Source: Alphaproteobacteria bacterium (GTDB lineage Bacteria; Pseudomonadota; Alphaproteobacteria; Reyranellales; Reyranellaceae). Taken from it: a stretch of DNA of 42,890 bases. The stretch spans positions 1-42,890 of the forward strand of contig JAFKFL010000037.1 of NCBI GenBank assembly GCA_017308235.1, in the 5' to 3' direction. Shown here one piece after another: positions 23,180 to 30,900 of the stretch (within the stretch, counting starts at the first letter, position 1; each line of letters begins with the position of its first letter). The translations under genes and the position numbers were made by a program. Under the pieces are notes generated by a model. The model worked only from the letters and a program-made list of their open reading frames with translations, did no database searches and had not been told where the DNA came from.

Positions 23180-24781
23180 ATGGTTGACGCGCCGCTTTCC
23201 TCTTCTTTCCGCATCGATGCGCAGTCTGACTCGCTGCTGTGCGGCGCCAAGCCGACGGCGCTCGGCCGGCGCGCCGTCGCCTTGCTGCGGCTGCTGCTCG
23301 ACCGGGCAGGGGAGCCGGTGCCGCGGGAAGCGCTGATCGAAGCGGCGTGGCCCGGCCTTGCCGTCGAGGAAGGCAATCTCAGCGTCCAGATCGCAGCCCT
23401 GCGCCGGGTGCTCGGCGAGGAAGCCGACGGCGCGAGCTGGATCGAGACCTTGCCGCGCCGCGGATACCGCTATGTCGGTCCGCCGATTCCGGTCGTCAAT
23501 GGCCCGATCGTGAAGGGCCATATGCCGCCATCGCAGGCGGCATCGCCGGCGACTGCAACGCTGCCGCTGCCGGAGAAGCCGTCGGTGGCCGTGCTTCCCT
23601 TCTCGAGCGCGGGCGTCGGGCCCGAGCATGAGCATTTCGTCGACGGCATGGTCGAGGACATCATCGCGGCACTGTCGCGGTTCAAATCGCTGTTCGTGAT
23701 CGCACGCAATTCGAGCTTCGCCTACAAGGACCGGACGGTCGACACCAAGGTGGTGGGGCGCGAGCTCGGCGTTCGCTACGTTGTCGAGGGCCGCATCCGC
23801 AAGACGGGCAGGTCCTTGCAGGTGGCGGTCCAGCTCATCGACGCGGAAAGCGCCTATCACCTCTGGAGCGAGCGCTACGTCCGCGAGCTCGAAGACTTCT
23901 TCGCCGTCCAGGAGGAGATCGCGCGCGCGATCGTGTCAGCGCTGCCGGGGCGGGTGGAGGACGCCGGCCGCGACGTCGCGATTCGAAAGCAGACGTCGAG
24001 CATCACGGCGTACGACCTCGTCCTGCTGGGAAACCAGCAGTGGCGGCGGCTGAACCGGCGCGACCTGGCCGAGGCGCGGGAACGCTTTCGTGCCGCGATC
24101 GCGCTCGACCCGAACGATGCCCGCGCCCATGCCAACGTCGCCTGGACCATCGTCTGCGAGACCTTTCTCGAGACGCAGACCGCCGCAACCCTGGACGACG
24201 CGCTCAGGCACATCGAGACCGCGCTGAATATCGATGGCGACGATGCGTGGTCACATGCCGTCCTGGCCCAGGTGTTCTTTCTCCGCAACGAGGACAGCCG
24301 GGCGGAGACGAGCTTCAACCGGGCGCTGGCGCTCAACCCCAACGACGCCGACGTTGCCGCCGTCTTCGCGAACATCCAGGTCTACTGGGGACGGTGGCGA
24401 GAGGCGCTTGAATGGATCGGCACGGCGAAACGGCTCAACCCGTTCTCGCCCAACCTCTATCACTGGTATCACGCGCTCGCCCTCTATTCAGGGCGCCAAT
24501 ACCGGGACGCGATCGAGACCTTGAAGAAAGCGCACCCGCTCCATGGCTGGTCATACGGACTTATCGCCGCCTGCTACGCCCAGATCGGAATGCGCGACGA
24601 GGCGCGGGCCGAGCTGAACCGGTTCGTCGAGGAACGCCATCGCGAGCTGCGCGAGTCAGGCGAACCCATCCCTGCTGACCCTCTCGACCTCGCCCGCATC
24701 CGCGCCGAGAGATACCGGAACCCCCGCGACCGAAAGCACTTCCTCGACGGCCTGCGCAAGGCGGGCCTAGGTGACGAATAG
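23180..24781 (+). CDS. Winged-helix DNA-binding / TolB-like / TPR regulator
   Basis: A 533-residue predicted regulator, paralogue of that at 13186-14781. The winged helix spans about residues 8-100 (RRAVALLRLLLDRAG, NLSVQIAALRRVLGE, WIETLPRRGYRYVG). The TolB/FlgO-like module spans about 130-265 (PSVAVLPFSSAG to RYVVEGRIRKTGRSLQVAVQL), followed by TPR helices (e.g. RFRAAIALDPNDARAHANVA and SFNRALALNPNDADVAAVFA). No membrane segment. The ATG abuts the stop of a five-codon open frame. It is divergent from the acyl-CoA-dehydrogenase-like and BBE oxidase operon, which it may control. Confidence 0.88.
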   Translation: MVDAPLSSSFRIDAQSDSLLCGAKPTALGRRAVALLRLLLDRAGEPVPREALIEAAWPGLAVEEGNLSVQIAALRRVLGEEADGASWIETLPRRGYRYVGPPIPVVNGPIVKGHMPPSQAASPATATLPLPEKPSVAVLPFSSAGVGPEHEHFVDGMVEDIIAALSRFKSLFVIARNSSFAYKDRTVDTKVVGRELGVRYVVEGRIRKTGRSLQVAVQLIDAESAYHLWSERYVRELEDFFAVQEEIARAIVSALPGRVEDAGRDVAIRKQTSSITAYDLVLLGNQQWRRLNRRDLAEARERFRAAIALDPNDARAHANVAWTIVCETFLETQTAATLDDALRHIETALNIDGDDAWSHAVLAQVFFLRNEDSRAETSFNRALALNPNDADVAAVFANIQVYWGRWREALEWIGTAKRLNPFSPNLYHWYHALALYSGRQYRDAIETLKKAHPLHGWSYGLIAACYAQIGMRDEARAELNRFVEERHRELRESGEPIPADPLDLARIRAERYRNPRDRKHFLDGLRKAGLGDE

Positions 24782-24800
24782 GGCAATCGCATAGAAACCC

Positions 24801-24913
24801 GTCATCCCGAGCGAAGCCGAGGGACCTCTTTTTGCTCCGTCAAAGCAGGACAAGCGCTAACAAGAAAGGTCCCTTCACTGCGCCTCGCTTCGCGCGGCTT
24901 CCGTCGGGATGAC
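24801..24913. repeat. Palindromic dispersed element, 113 bp
   Basis: Outer arms GTCATCCCGA (24801-24810) and TCGGGATGAC (24904-24913) are perfect complements. An inner pair AGGGACCT (24820-24827) and AGGTCCCT (24867-24874) is also perfect, and GCGAAGCC/CGCTTCGC segments lie between. The wording is like the CGTCATCCCGAGCGAAGC-type repeats seen in many alphaproteobacterial genomes. It may serve as a 3' end for the regulator gene and, from the other side, for the AraC-TPR gene. Confidence 0.75.
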
Positions 24914-24974
24914 GAGAGGCTTTAGTGACCATCCCGGTACGCAGCGGGAACCGCGGAGTATCACCAGCCGAGAT

Positions 24975-26180
24975 CTAGGCGCGCGGCAAGCCTGCGATCT
25001 CGAGGCCATCGCCGAGGCACGACATGAACCTTGAGGTAAACGGCCATGCGCGCTGGGCCTGCGATACCGTGAGGCCGGGATCCTTCCGCATGAGTTGCCG
25101 CCCCATGCGGCGGGCCTCCGTCCCCGCGCCGGTCAAGGCGACCGCTGCGACCGCGACCCGCTGTGCCCAATAGGATTCGGGATAGGCCTCGACGCCGTTC
25201 CTGATCCATGTCGCCGCCCGATCGTACCGCCCGGCGGCGAAATGAGCGCAACCCATGCCGATGCAGGTGATGTGTCGCAGCGGTTCGAACGGCATCAGAT
25301 GAAGGGCGATCCTGAGCTCGCGAATGGCGCCGTCGCCATCGCCCAGATAGGCCGACATCCAGCCGCGGCGGATCCAGGCGTAAGCCAGCCATGGATCGAG
25401 CGCCAATGCCTGCTCGAGCCGCCGGTCTGCTTCCTCGAGCTCGTGCAACAATACAAGCGCGCCGCTGCTCAACGTCAGGGTCAGGGCATCGTTTCCGGCA
25501 AGCTCGTAGGCTTGTTGTGCGAGCAGGGAGGCGTGCCGGCGATCCGCGTCGGGTGTCGCACTGAAGTTGTGGGCGGCACGCTGCGCCCAGCACCAACCGG
25601 CCGCCGCCTTTGCCAACCCATAGTCGGGGGCCAGTTGTTGGGGGCGACTGAGCTCCTCGAGGGCGGCGTCGCATTGCGAGCGCGCAACGGCGAAAGCGAA
25701 GGGCAGGGCACCCAATGTCAGGCGCATGGCCTCGTCCAGATCCCGATCGAAACGCTTGGCCGAACTCTCCCTTGCGCGTCGCACGGTCGCCGATGGAAGC
25801 TCGCCGAAGGCCTTTCGATACTCGGCGGCGAACCGGCCGAGCTGGGTAAAGCCGCTGTTGAGGGCGACATCGGTCACTGTCGCGTTCGTGCCGCGTCGAA
25901 CGAATTCCTGGCGCGCCCGTGCCAGCCGCATGCGCCTGACCCAGCTGAGCGGCGTGACGCCCAGGAACATCTTGAAATGTGTCTCCAGCGTTCGTGGGCG
26001 GACACCCGCAACCTCAGCCAGCAGGTCGAGCTGGACGGGCTCGGACAGATGGCCACGAAGCCAGGCGAGGGCGCGAACCAGGTCCGCCGGCAGAGCTCCA
26101 GTGTATTCCACGACGTTCGTGCCATCGCCGTCCGGATCGGCTGAGGCCATCGACCCAAATGCCCGCCCAAATGTCCGCAT
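24975..26180 (-). CDS. AraC-type HTH regulator with C-terminal TPR-like domain
   Basis: A 401-residue fusion. The AraC/XylS double HTH is at the N-terminus, about residues 33-135 (VQLDLLAEVAGVRPRTLETHFK, then TPLSWVRRMRLARARQEF and VTDVALNSGFTQLGRFAAEYRKAFG). The rest is helical repeats resembling TPRs (DRRLEQALALDPWLAYAWIRRGW; FAAGRYDRAATWIRNGVEAYPES). This is the reverse of usual AraC proteins, where the sensor comes first. ATG 26180 is used; ATG 26150 is an alternative and neither has a clear ribosome binding site. It is divergent from the secreted cupin at 26325, its likely target. Confidence 0.85.
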   Translation of the reverse strand: MRTFGRAFGSMASADPDGDGTNVVEYTGALPADLVRALAWLRGHLSEPVQLDLLAEVAGVRPRTLETHFKMFLGVTPLSWVRRMRLARARQEFVRRGTNATVTDVALNSGFTQLGRFAAEYRKAFGELPSATVRRARESSAKRFDRDLDEAMRLTLGALPFAFAVARSQCDAALEELSRPQQLAPDYGLAKAAAGWCWAQRAAHNFSATPDADRRHASLLAQQAYELAGNDALTLTLSSGALVLLHELEEADRRLEQALALDPWLAYAWIRRGWMSAYLGDGDGAIRELRIALHLMPFEPLRHITCIGMGCAHFAAGRYDRAATWIRNGVEAYPESYWAQRVAVAAVALTGAGTEARRMGRQLMRKDPGLTVSQAQRAWPFTSRFMSCLGDGLEIAGLPRA

Positions 26181-26324
26181 CGCAGATGCACTTCATGGTT
26201 TGTGTCGAAAAGATGACTCGCTTTTATGGCGAAATTTGAGCATCGGCGCGGAAACTGAATAGCGCCCGCTGTAGCCGTCGCCGCAGACTTCCGACTCATA
26301 CGGACAGTCAGCCAAGGAGCAAGG

Positions 26325-26942
26325 ATGCTTTCCCGCGAACCCACCAGACGCACGTCCTTTGTGTGGCTCGCCGCGATGGCGGCATCGCTGCTGGCGTCGG
26401 CGTCCGCCGCAGCGCAGCAATTCGAAGTCAAGGCCATCGCCGAGAAGAAGGTTCAGCAATTGCCGCCCGGGCAACTGTTCTGGCGCCTCGATACCTTCCC
26501 GACACTCGCCCAGGCACAGGCGGCAGCGGGTCCGACCGCGCTCGCCGCGGAAGCTTCCGGCAAGGCCTGGCTATTCACGCTTGGTCCAAAGGGCGGGTCA
26601 TCGCCCGGTGGCGCCGAGGTCGCCGAAATAGGACCCATACCGCCCATCTCGGCGTCGGAGTACCTGTTGCGGATCAACCGGACGGGCGGACCGCCGGGCG
26701 TCAAGACACCGGTCCATACGCACGCCGGGTCCGAAACCTTCTATGTGCTGACGGGCGAGCTCAGCCAGCAAACGCCGCAGGGCGTTCGGCATGTGGCGGC
26801 AGGTCAGTCGATGCCCGGGCGCGGACCGGGAACACCAATGGAAGTCTCGAGCACGGGCAAAGGCGACCTGGTCGCGCTTGTCATGTTCGTCACGGACGCC
26901 ACTAAACCATTCTCGTCACCGGCCGCGATGCCGATGCACTGA
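26325..26942 (+). CDS. Secreted cupin domain protein
   Basis: A 205-residue product with an N-terminal signal peptide (SFVWLAAMAASLLASASAAAQQ). Cupin motif 1 is clear: TPVHTHAGSETFYVLTGEL, HxH-x3-E. The second motif (AAGQSMPGRGPGTPMEV) lacks the usual His, so metal binding would use only three ligands. Periplasmic; substrate unknown. AAGGAGC lies upstream of the ATG. The 144-base divergent region with the AraC-TPR gene holds the promoter; no clear -35/-10 pair stands out. A decayed fragment of an LLM oxidoreductase follows. Confidence 0.85.
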   Translation: MLSREPTRRTSFVWLAAMAASLLASASAAAQQFEVKAIAEKKVQQLPPGQLFWRLDTFPTLAQAQAAAGPTALAAEASGKAWLFTLGPKGGSSPGGAEVAEIGPIPPISASEYLLRINRTGGPPGVKTPVHTHAGSETFYVLTGELSQQTPQGVRHVAAGQSMPGRGPGTPMEVSSTGKGDLVALVMFVTDATKPFSSPAAMPMH

Positions 26943-26963
26943 CGCGGCTTAAGCAAAGCATCT

Positions 26964-27027
26964 TCAACCGAGATCGCGTTTAATCTTTGCGGCGACGTCA
27001 GGGACATTGGTGGTCGTCGGCGAAGCG
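26964..27027 (-). pseudogene. Decayed 3' end of an LLM-class oxidoreductase gene
   Basis: Read on the minus strand, it gives RFADDHQ, then after a frameshift DVAAKIKRDLG and a stop. The intact gene at 28861-29787 ends RFAGEHERHLDIAAKIKRDLGW and stops. About 64 bases remain, with roughly two bases lost in the middle. Nothing else of the gene is recognisable, so it is a relic left by deletion or by recombination between LLM-type genes. Confidence 0.65.
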
Positions 27028-27057
27028 TCTGGCGGCGTGGATCCAGTCGCCGTCACG

Positions 27058-27357
27058 TCAATGGAGTACATCGGCGTCGAGATCGATGACCAGCTCCGTT
27101 ACCTCCGGCGAGTGAGGCTCGAGATTATTCTTCTCGGCCCCATCGGTCCAATTGGCGAGATTCACCACCACGGCCTGCGGCCCACCATCCCGCTCTTCGT
27201 CGACGGGTTCCACGATATTGAGACCCTTGCCGTCGAGGAAATAGGTGTGATCACCGAACAAGCGTTCAAGCTGGGGCATCACCGGATGTCCTGCTGGAAT
27301 GGCTTGGGCCTGGAATTGGCGCAGAGTCTGCTCGATCTGTGCGGAATTCATCTTCAT
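27058..27357 (-). CDS. Hypothetical protein, 99 residues
   Basis: A small acidic cytoplasmic protein. ATG 27357 is preceded by GGAGTTGG; a longer open frame upstream lacks support. It begins with a helix (SAQIEQTLRQFQAQAI), then a beta-rich middle (HTYFLDGKGLNIVE) and an acidic end (EVTELVIDLDADVLH). I know no function and do not recognise the family. It is divergent from the DUF1488 gene across 185 bases. Confidence 0.65.
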   Translation of the reverse strand: MKMNSAQIEQTLRQFQAQAIPAGHPVMPQLERLFGDHTYFLDGKGLNIVEPVDEERDGGPQAVVVNLANWTDGAEKNNLEPHSPEVTELVIDLDADVLH

Positions 27358-27542
27358 TGCCCAACTCCTTCGATTTGGTTTCCGTTGCGATGGGCATCCT
27401 GGCCCCGCAACAACAAAAGGCGAAACCGCCAGAGGGGTTGCACGGCGATGAAGGGCAACTCGCCTGCATTGCCAGGGCAACGTCCTGGTGTCTGCGGCGT
27501 TCGCTTATCGTCTGTCGAAGATGGCGAAAGAGTAGTCCGGTC

Positions 27543-27806
27543 ATGCCGCTAGGCTTTCCCAACGAATCCCGCTTCTACGATGGGGCCGTTCATGCCGTTC
27601 GCTTTTCGGGGTACGACGGCGCCCTGGAAGTGCCGTTTTTCATCGGCGAAAGCGCCCTGAAGCAGATCCAGCCCGACATGCCCGTCGACGAGTCGGGCCT
27701 GCTGAAAGCCTTCGACCTCAATCGCGAGTGGATTTACGCAACGGCAACCAAGGTCTACGAGCGTGGGCGCAAGGGCTCGTACGACGTGCTGCCCGAGGAT
27801 TTCTAG
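27543..27806 (+). CDS. DUF1488 family protein
   Basis: An 87-residue protein that fits DUF1488, a small family common in alphaproteobacteria: FPNESRFYDGAVHAVRFSGYDGALEVPFFIGESALKQIQ, then AFDLNREWIYATATKVYERGRKGSYDVLPEDF. The function is not known. The start is the ATG at 27543; the longer frame from 27339 would overlap the divergent gene's leader and has no similarity. It converges on the hydrolase gene 42 bases later. Confidence 0.85.
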   Translation: MPLGFPNESRFYDGAVHAVRFSGYDGALEVPFFIGESALKQIQPDMPVDESGLLKAFDLNREWIYATATKVYERGRKGSYDVLPEDF

Positions 27807-27848
27807 ATCGTCATCGCGAAGCTTCCCTGCGGCGATCAACTGTCGGTC

Positions 27849-28817
27849 TCACTGACCTCCAAGCAAATACCGCTGCACGTAGGCCCGCAGTTCTGCATGG
27901 GAAAGGCGCCGCGCGTCTGCGTTTGGTCCCCAACTGACACCCAATGTCTGGCAACCAGCGGCAGCTTTCGCCACGGCGCTTGCATTCCACCGGCCATCCG
28001 GGCCCGCCACCTGGACTCTGGTTTTCCGCTCCACCCAGGAACCGTTTGCCTGCTGTTGGTAGACGCACTGAGAAGTGTTCTGGCCGCGGGGATCCGAGCC
28101 GGCTTCGGCCGAGTCAAAGCCATGTGGCGCACCCGGAAACACCTTGATGTCGATATTTGCGCCCTCTGCTCGCAGGGCCTGGCCATAGGTCTCGCAAGGT
28201 TCGGCGCCGACGTAAGTGTCCGCACCTCCCAGGAGCATGACAATGGGTGCTCCTGTTGTTCGCGGACGGTAGGGCTGCACGGCGCAGCTTGGATAGAACG
28301 CGACATGGAAGATGTACTTCAGATTGGACGGCACGCCTGCCGCGTTGCGTTCCGCAATCTGTGCGGCCATCAGGGTAGAGCCCGCTCCTTTGGAGAAGCC
28401 CGCAATGCCGATTTTGTTTGAATTGATGCGCGGGTTCTGGCCGAGCACCTTCAGCAACGCAAGGGCATCGAAATTGAAGTCGTCGCGGCTAACCAACGAT
28501 TGATCCTGAACCGTCGAACCGACGCCGCGTCCTTTGAATGAATCAATGACGACAGCCGCTACGCCTGACAGGGCGAACCTCTCCGCCAGGCCGATCAGTC
28601 CGGCGTTCACCCCCGTGCTCCCATGGTGAAGCACCAGCGCCGACACCCTCCCGCTTGTCGCGGGCCAGTAGATCGTCGCCGTGATCTGAACCGGCTTTCC
28701 CTTCTGGCGACTTTCAAAGGCAATGGTCTCGGCCTGCTGGGCAACCGCAGTGCCGATGCCCGGCAACATCACTGCGGTGAGTGCGATCACCGCCATGATA
28801 CAGCCCGTCACCCGCAT
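27849..28817 (-). CDS. Secreted dienelactone-hydrolase-like alpha/beta hydrolase
   Basis: A 322-residue protein with a signal peptide (CIMAVIALTAVMLPGIGTAVAQQ). The alpha/beta-hydrolase triad is visible: Ser142 in GIAGFSKGAG (nucleophile elbow), Asp200 in LLGGADTYV and His232 in FPGAPHGFD. An oxyanion region HHGSTGV is near residue 66. Two Cys (178 and 208) may form a disulphide. Substrates of such periplasmic DLH-like enzymes are mostly unknown esters or lactones. It lies 43 bases downstream of the LLM oxidoreductase gene on the same strand. Confidence 0.88.
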   Translation of the reverse strand: MRVTGCIMAVIALTAVMLPGIGTAVAQQAETIAFESRQKGKPVQITATIYWPATSGRVSALVLHHGSTGVNAGLIGLAERFALSGVAAVVIDSFKGRGVGSTVQDQSLVSRDDFNFDALALLKVLGQNPRINSNKIGIAGFSKGAGSTLMAAQIAERNAAGVPSNLKYIFHVAFYPSCAVQPYRPRTTGAPIVMLLGGADTYVGAEPCETYGQALRAEGANIDIKVFPGAPHGFDSAEAGSDPRGQNTSQCVYQQQANGSWVERKTRVQVAGPDGRWNASAVAKAAAGCQTLGVSWGPNADARRLSHAELRAYVQRYLLGGQ

Positions 28818-28860
28818 GGTTTTCTCTCCGACTTCTGATCCTCGAGGCGAGGATAAAGCG

Positions 28861-29787
28861 TCACCACCCGAGGTCGCGTTTGATCTTCGCGGCGATATCG
28901 AGGTGACGTTCGTGTTCGCCGGCGAAGCGCAGCATGATGTGCTGGGCGCCTGCGTCGGCGTAGCTCTTGATCCATGCAGCGGCCTTCGCCGCGGGGCCGG
29001 CGAAGGAGCGCTGGCGGGCGCGGGTGCCGGCGGCCGGCACGTTGTAATAGTGCTCGAGATAGGAATTGATCTTGGCGTCGGCGCGGGCCGCGTCGTCGTC
29101 GATGGCGAGCGTCAGGTACATCGCTGACGTGATCGCCTGCGGATCGCGGTTCGCCGCGCGGGCGGCGGCGCGCACCTCGTCCATCTGCGCCGGATATTCC
29201 TCGGGCGTCGGCAGATTGGGGAACCAGCCGTCGTAGAGCCGGCCGGTGCGCTCGCGGTTCGCGCCGCCGAACCAGATCGGCGGACCGTTCGGCCGGTGCG
29301 GTGTCGGGCCGACCGTTCCTTCCTTCACCGTCCACAGTCCGTTCCAGTCGACCGGCTTGCCGCTCCACAACGCCTTGCAGAGCCGGATCGCTTCGTTCAT
29401 GCGGCCGACGCGCTTGTCGAACGGCACGCCGGTCGCCTCGAACTCGCGCCGGATCGCAGGCATGTCGGCGGCGATGCCGATACCCAGGATCAGCCGGCCC
29501 TCGGCGATGCGGTCGACCGTCGCCACCTGGTGCGCGAGCAGCACCGGATTGCGCAGCGCCGGCAGCAGCACGGCGGTACCGAGCTCCGCCTTGCGCGTGC
29601 GTGCGGCGACGGCGGCCAGCAGGGTCAACGCATCGTGGCGTGGCCGCGCCGTCACCGAATCGCCGACCCAGATCGAATCGAAGCCCACTGTCTCGGCGCG
29701 TTCGGCCAGCCGCAGCAGCGCACCGGTTTCGGGCAGGTTCTCCATGACGCGCTCGCGCGTCGGCAGCAGGTATCCAAGCTTTGGCAT
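28861..29787 (-). CDS. LLM-class flavin-dependent oxidoreductase
   Basis: A 308-residue TIM-barrel protein, not closely like the one at 7902-8894. The N-terminal PKLGYLLPTRERVM, the segment DSIWVGDSVTARPRHDALTLLAAVAARTRKAELGTAVLLP and the flavin-side LLAHQVATVDRIAEGRLILGIGI are typical of the F420/FMN LLM family. PPIWFGGANRERTGRLYDGWFPNLPTPEEY is the usual late motif. The start is ATG 29787 after GGAGGG, not the upstream frame from 29817. A degraded tail of a close relative is at 26964-27027. It is divergent from the ChrR-like cupin at 29914. Confidence 0.88.
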   Translation of the reverse strand: MPKLGYLLPTRERVMENLPETGALLRLAERAETVGFDSIWVGDSVTARPRHDALTLLAAVAARTRKAELGTAVLLPALRNPVLLAHQVATVDRIAEGRLILGIGIAADMPAIRREFEATGVPFDKRVGRMNEAIRLCKALWSGKPVDWNGLWTVKEGTVGPTPHRPNGPPIWFGGANRERTGRLYDGWFPNLPTPEEYPAQMDEVRAAARAANRDPQAITSAMYLTLAIDDDAARADAKINSYLEHYYNVPAAGTRARQRSFAGPAAKAAAWIKSYADAGAQHIMLRFAGEHERHLDIAAKIKRDLGW

Positions 29788-29913
29788 CACGACCCTCCAG
29801 CCGCGAGCATAGGGCACATGCTTCCCATGACGCTACCTGCCTTGATCTCTGTCCATGAACAGGGGACGCTTGCTCACTGTCGATGCACGGATCGTCAAGC
29901 CACGGAGGACGCC

Positions 29914-30309
29914 ATGACTGCTTTGGTCGATCGGCAAGCCAAGCTAGAAGGGACGCCCGGCGGCTCCCTCTACATCAAGCCGTCGCAGATGGACTGGAAG
30001 CCGACGCGGTTCGAGAAGATTACGATCAAGGTCCTCTACGAGGATGCCGGGAAAGGCGAGATGACCTGCCTGCTCAAGCTCGAGCCGGGGGCTCACGTGC
30101 CGTTCCACAAGCATCCCGAGATCGAGCAGAGCTTCGTGCTTGAAGGCTCGGTCGAGGACCATGACGGCGTCGCGCGGGCCGGCGACTATATCTGGCGCAA
30201 GCCGGGCTCGCTTCACGAGAACTGGTCGCCCAACGGCGCGGTGCTGCTGGCCGTCTATCGCAAGCCCAACATCTACTACGACGCTGGCCGCGAGACCGCG
30301 GGCTTCTGA
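29914..30309 (+). CDS. ChrR-like cupin domain protein
   Basis: A 131-residue cytoplasmic cupin with GGAGG before ATG 29914. Metal-site motif: HVPFHKHPEIEQSFVLEGSVEDHDG, and a second His in KPGSLHENWSPNG, matching the ChrR-type/anti-ECF cupin pattern. Members are either ECF anti-sigma sensor halves or stand-alone enzymes; no anti-sigma zinc-binding part is present here. It is divergent from the LLM oxidoreductase with 126 bases between the starts and ends 12 bases from the convergent SnoaL gene. Confidence 0.87.
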   Translation: MTALVDRQAKLEGTPGGSLYIKPSQMDWKPTRFEKITIKVLYEDAGKGEMTCLLKLEPGAHVPFHKHPEIEQSFVLEGSVEDHDGVARAGDYIWRKPGSLHENWSPNGAVLLAVYRKPNIYYDAGRETAGF

Positions 30310-30321
30310 CGATTTGCGCCG

Positions 30322-30831
30322 TTACTTGGGAGGCGGGGGCAGGGCGCCGACCTGATGCAGCAAGGCGAAGCGATCCGGCACGCCCCAATGCTCCACCAGC
30401 TTGCCGTTCTCGAAGCGGCAGATGTCGATCACGGTCATCGAGACTGATTTGCCGGAGCTCGGATCGGTGCCGGTGGCGCGGCTGCGCGCCCAGACCTTGT
30501 CGCCGTGTTCGACGAGGTCCTCGACGGTCAGAGTCAATCCCTTGATGGTGTCGCGCGCCGTCTGGATCTGATCCTTCAGGATCTCGGGGCCAGGAACGTC
30601 CGTTTTAGAAAGATATTCGTGCTCGGTCAGTTTTGCGGCGCAGACGTCGTCGGCAACCGACAGGTCTCCCTGATTGAAGCCGCGATCGATGATGGCGTTG
30701 AACAAGCGGACGTTTGTCGACAGGCCAGAGTCTTGAGTTCGGGCATCTTGAGCCATCGCCATTGTCGCTCCTCCCACCAATCCGATCGCGGTGCCCGCGA
30801 CCAGTCTTCCGCAGTCCCGCCGTGTCCTCAT
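30322..30831 (-). CDS. Exported SnoaL-like (nuclear transport factor 2 fold) protein
   Basis: A 169-residue product. The N-terminus (MRTRRDCGRLVAGTAIGLVGGATMAMAQ) looks like a Tat-type leader with a double Arg. The mature part is SnoaL-like, alpha+beta cone fold: NVRLFNAIIDRGFNQGDLSVADDV, then DQIQTARDTIKGLTLTVEDLVEHGDKVWARSRATG and ICRFENGKLVEHWGVPD. Polyketide-cyclase and ester-cyclase activities occur in the family, but many members are ligand-binding. GGGAGG precedes the ATG. It is last in a run after the PrpD-like and AraC genes. Confidence 0.82.
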   Translation of the reverse strand: MRTRRDCGRLVAGTAIGLVGGATMAMAQDARTQDSGLSTNVRLFNAIIDRGFNQGDLSVADDVCAAKLTEHEYLSKTDVPGPEILKDQIQTARDTIKGLTLTVEDLVEHGDKVWARSRATGTDPSSGKSVSMTVIDICRFENGKLVEHWGVPDRFALLHQVGALPPPPK

Positions 30832-30900
30832 CGCGTCGTCCTCCCTGTGGAGCAGGGCAACACTAACCGCGGTGCGCTGGCGGCTGCTTGTATATTTCAG

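Noticed and set aside
21894..23336. A 480-residue plus-strand open frame crossing the divergent region
   Set aside because: It is complementary to the acyl-CoA-dehydrogenase-like gene and overlaps the winged-helix regulator; composition is Arg/Gly/Ala-rich as in shadow frames of GC-rich DNA.
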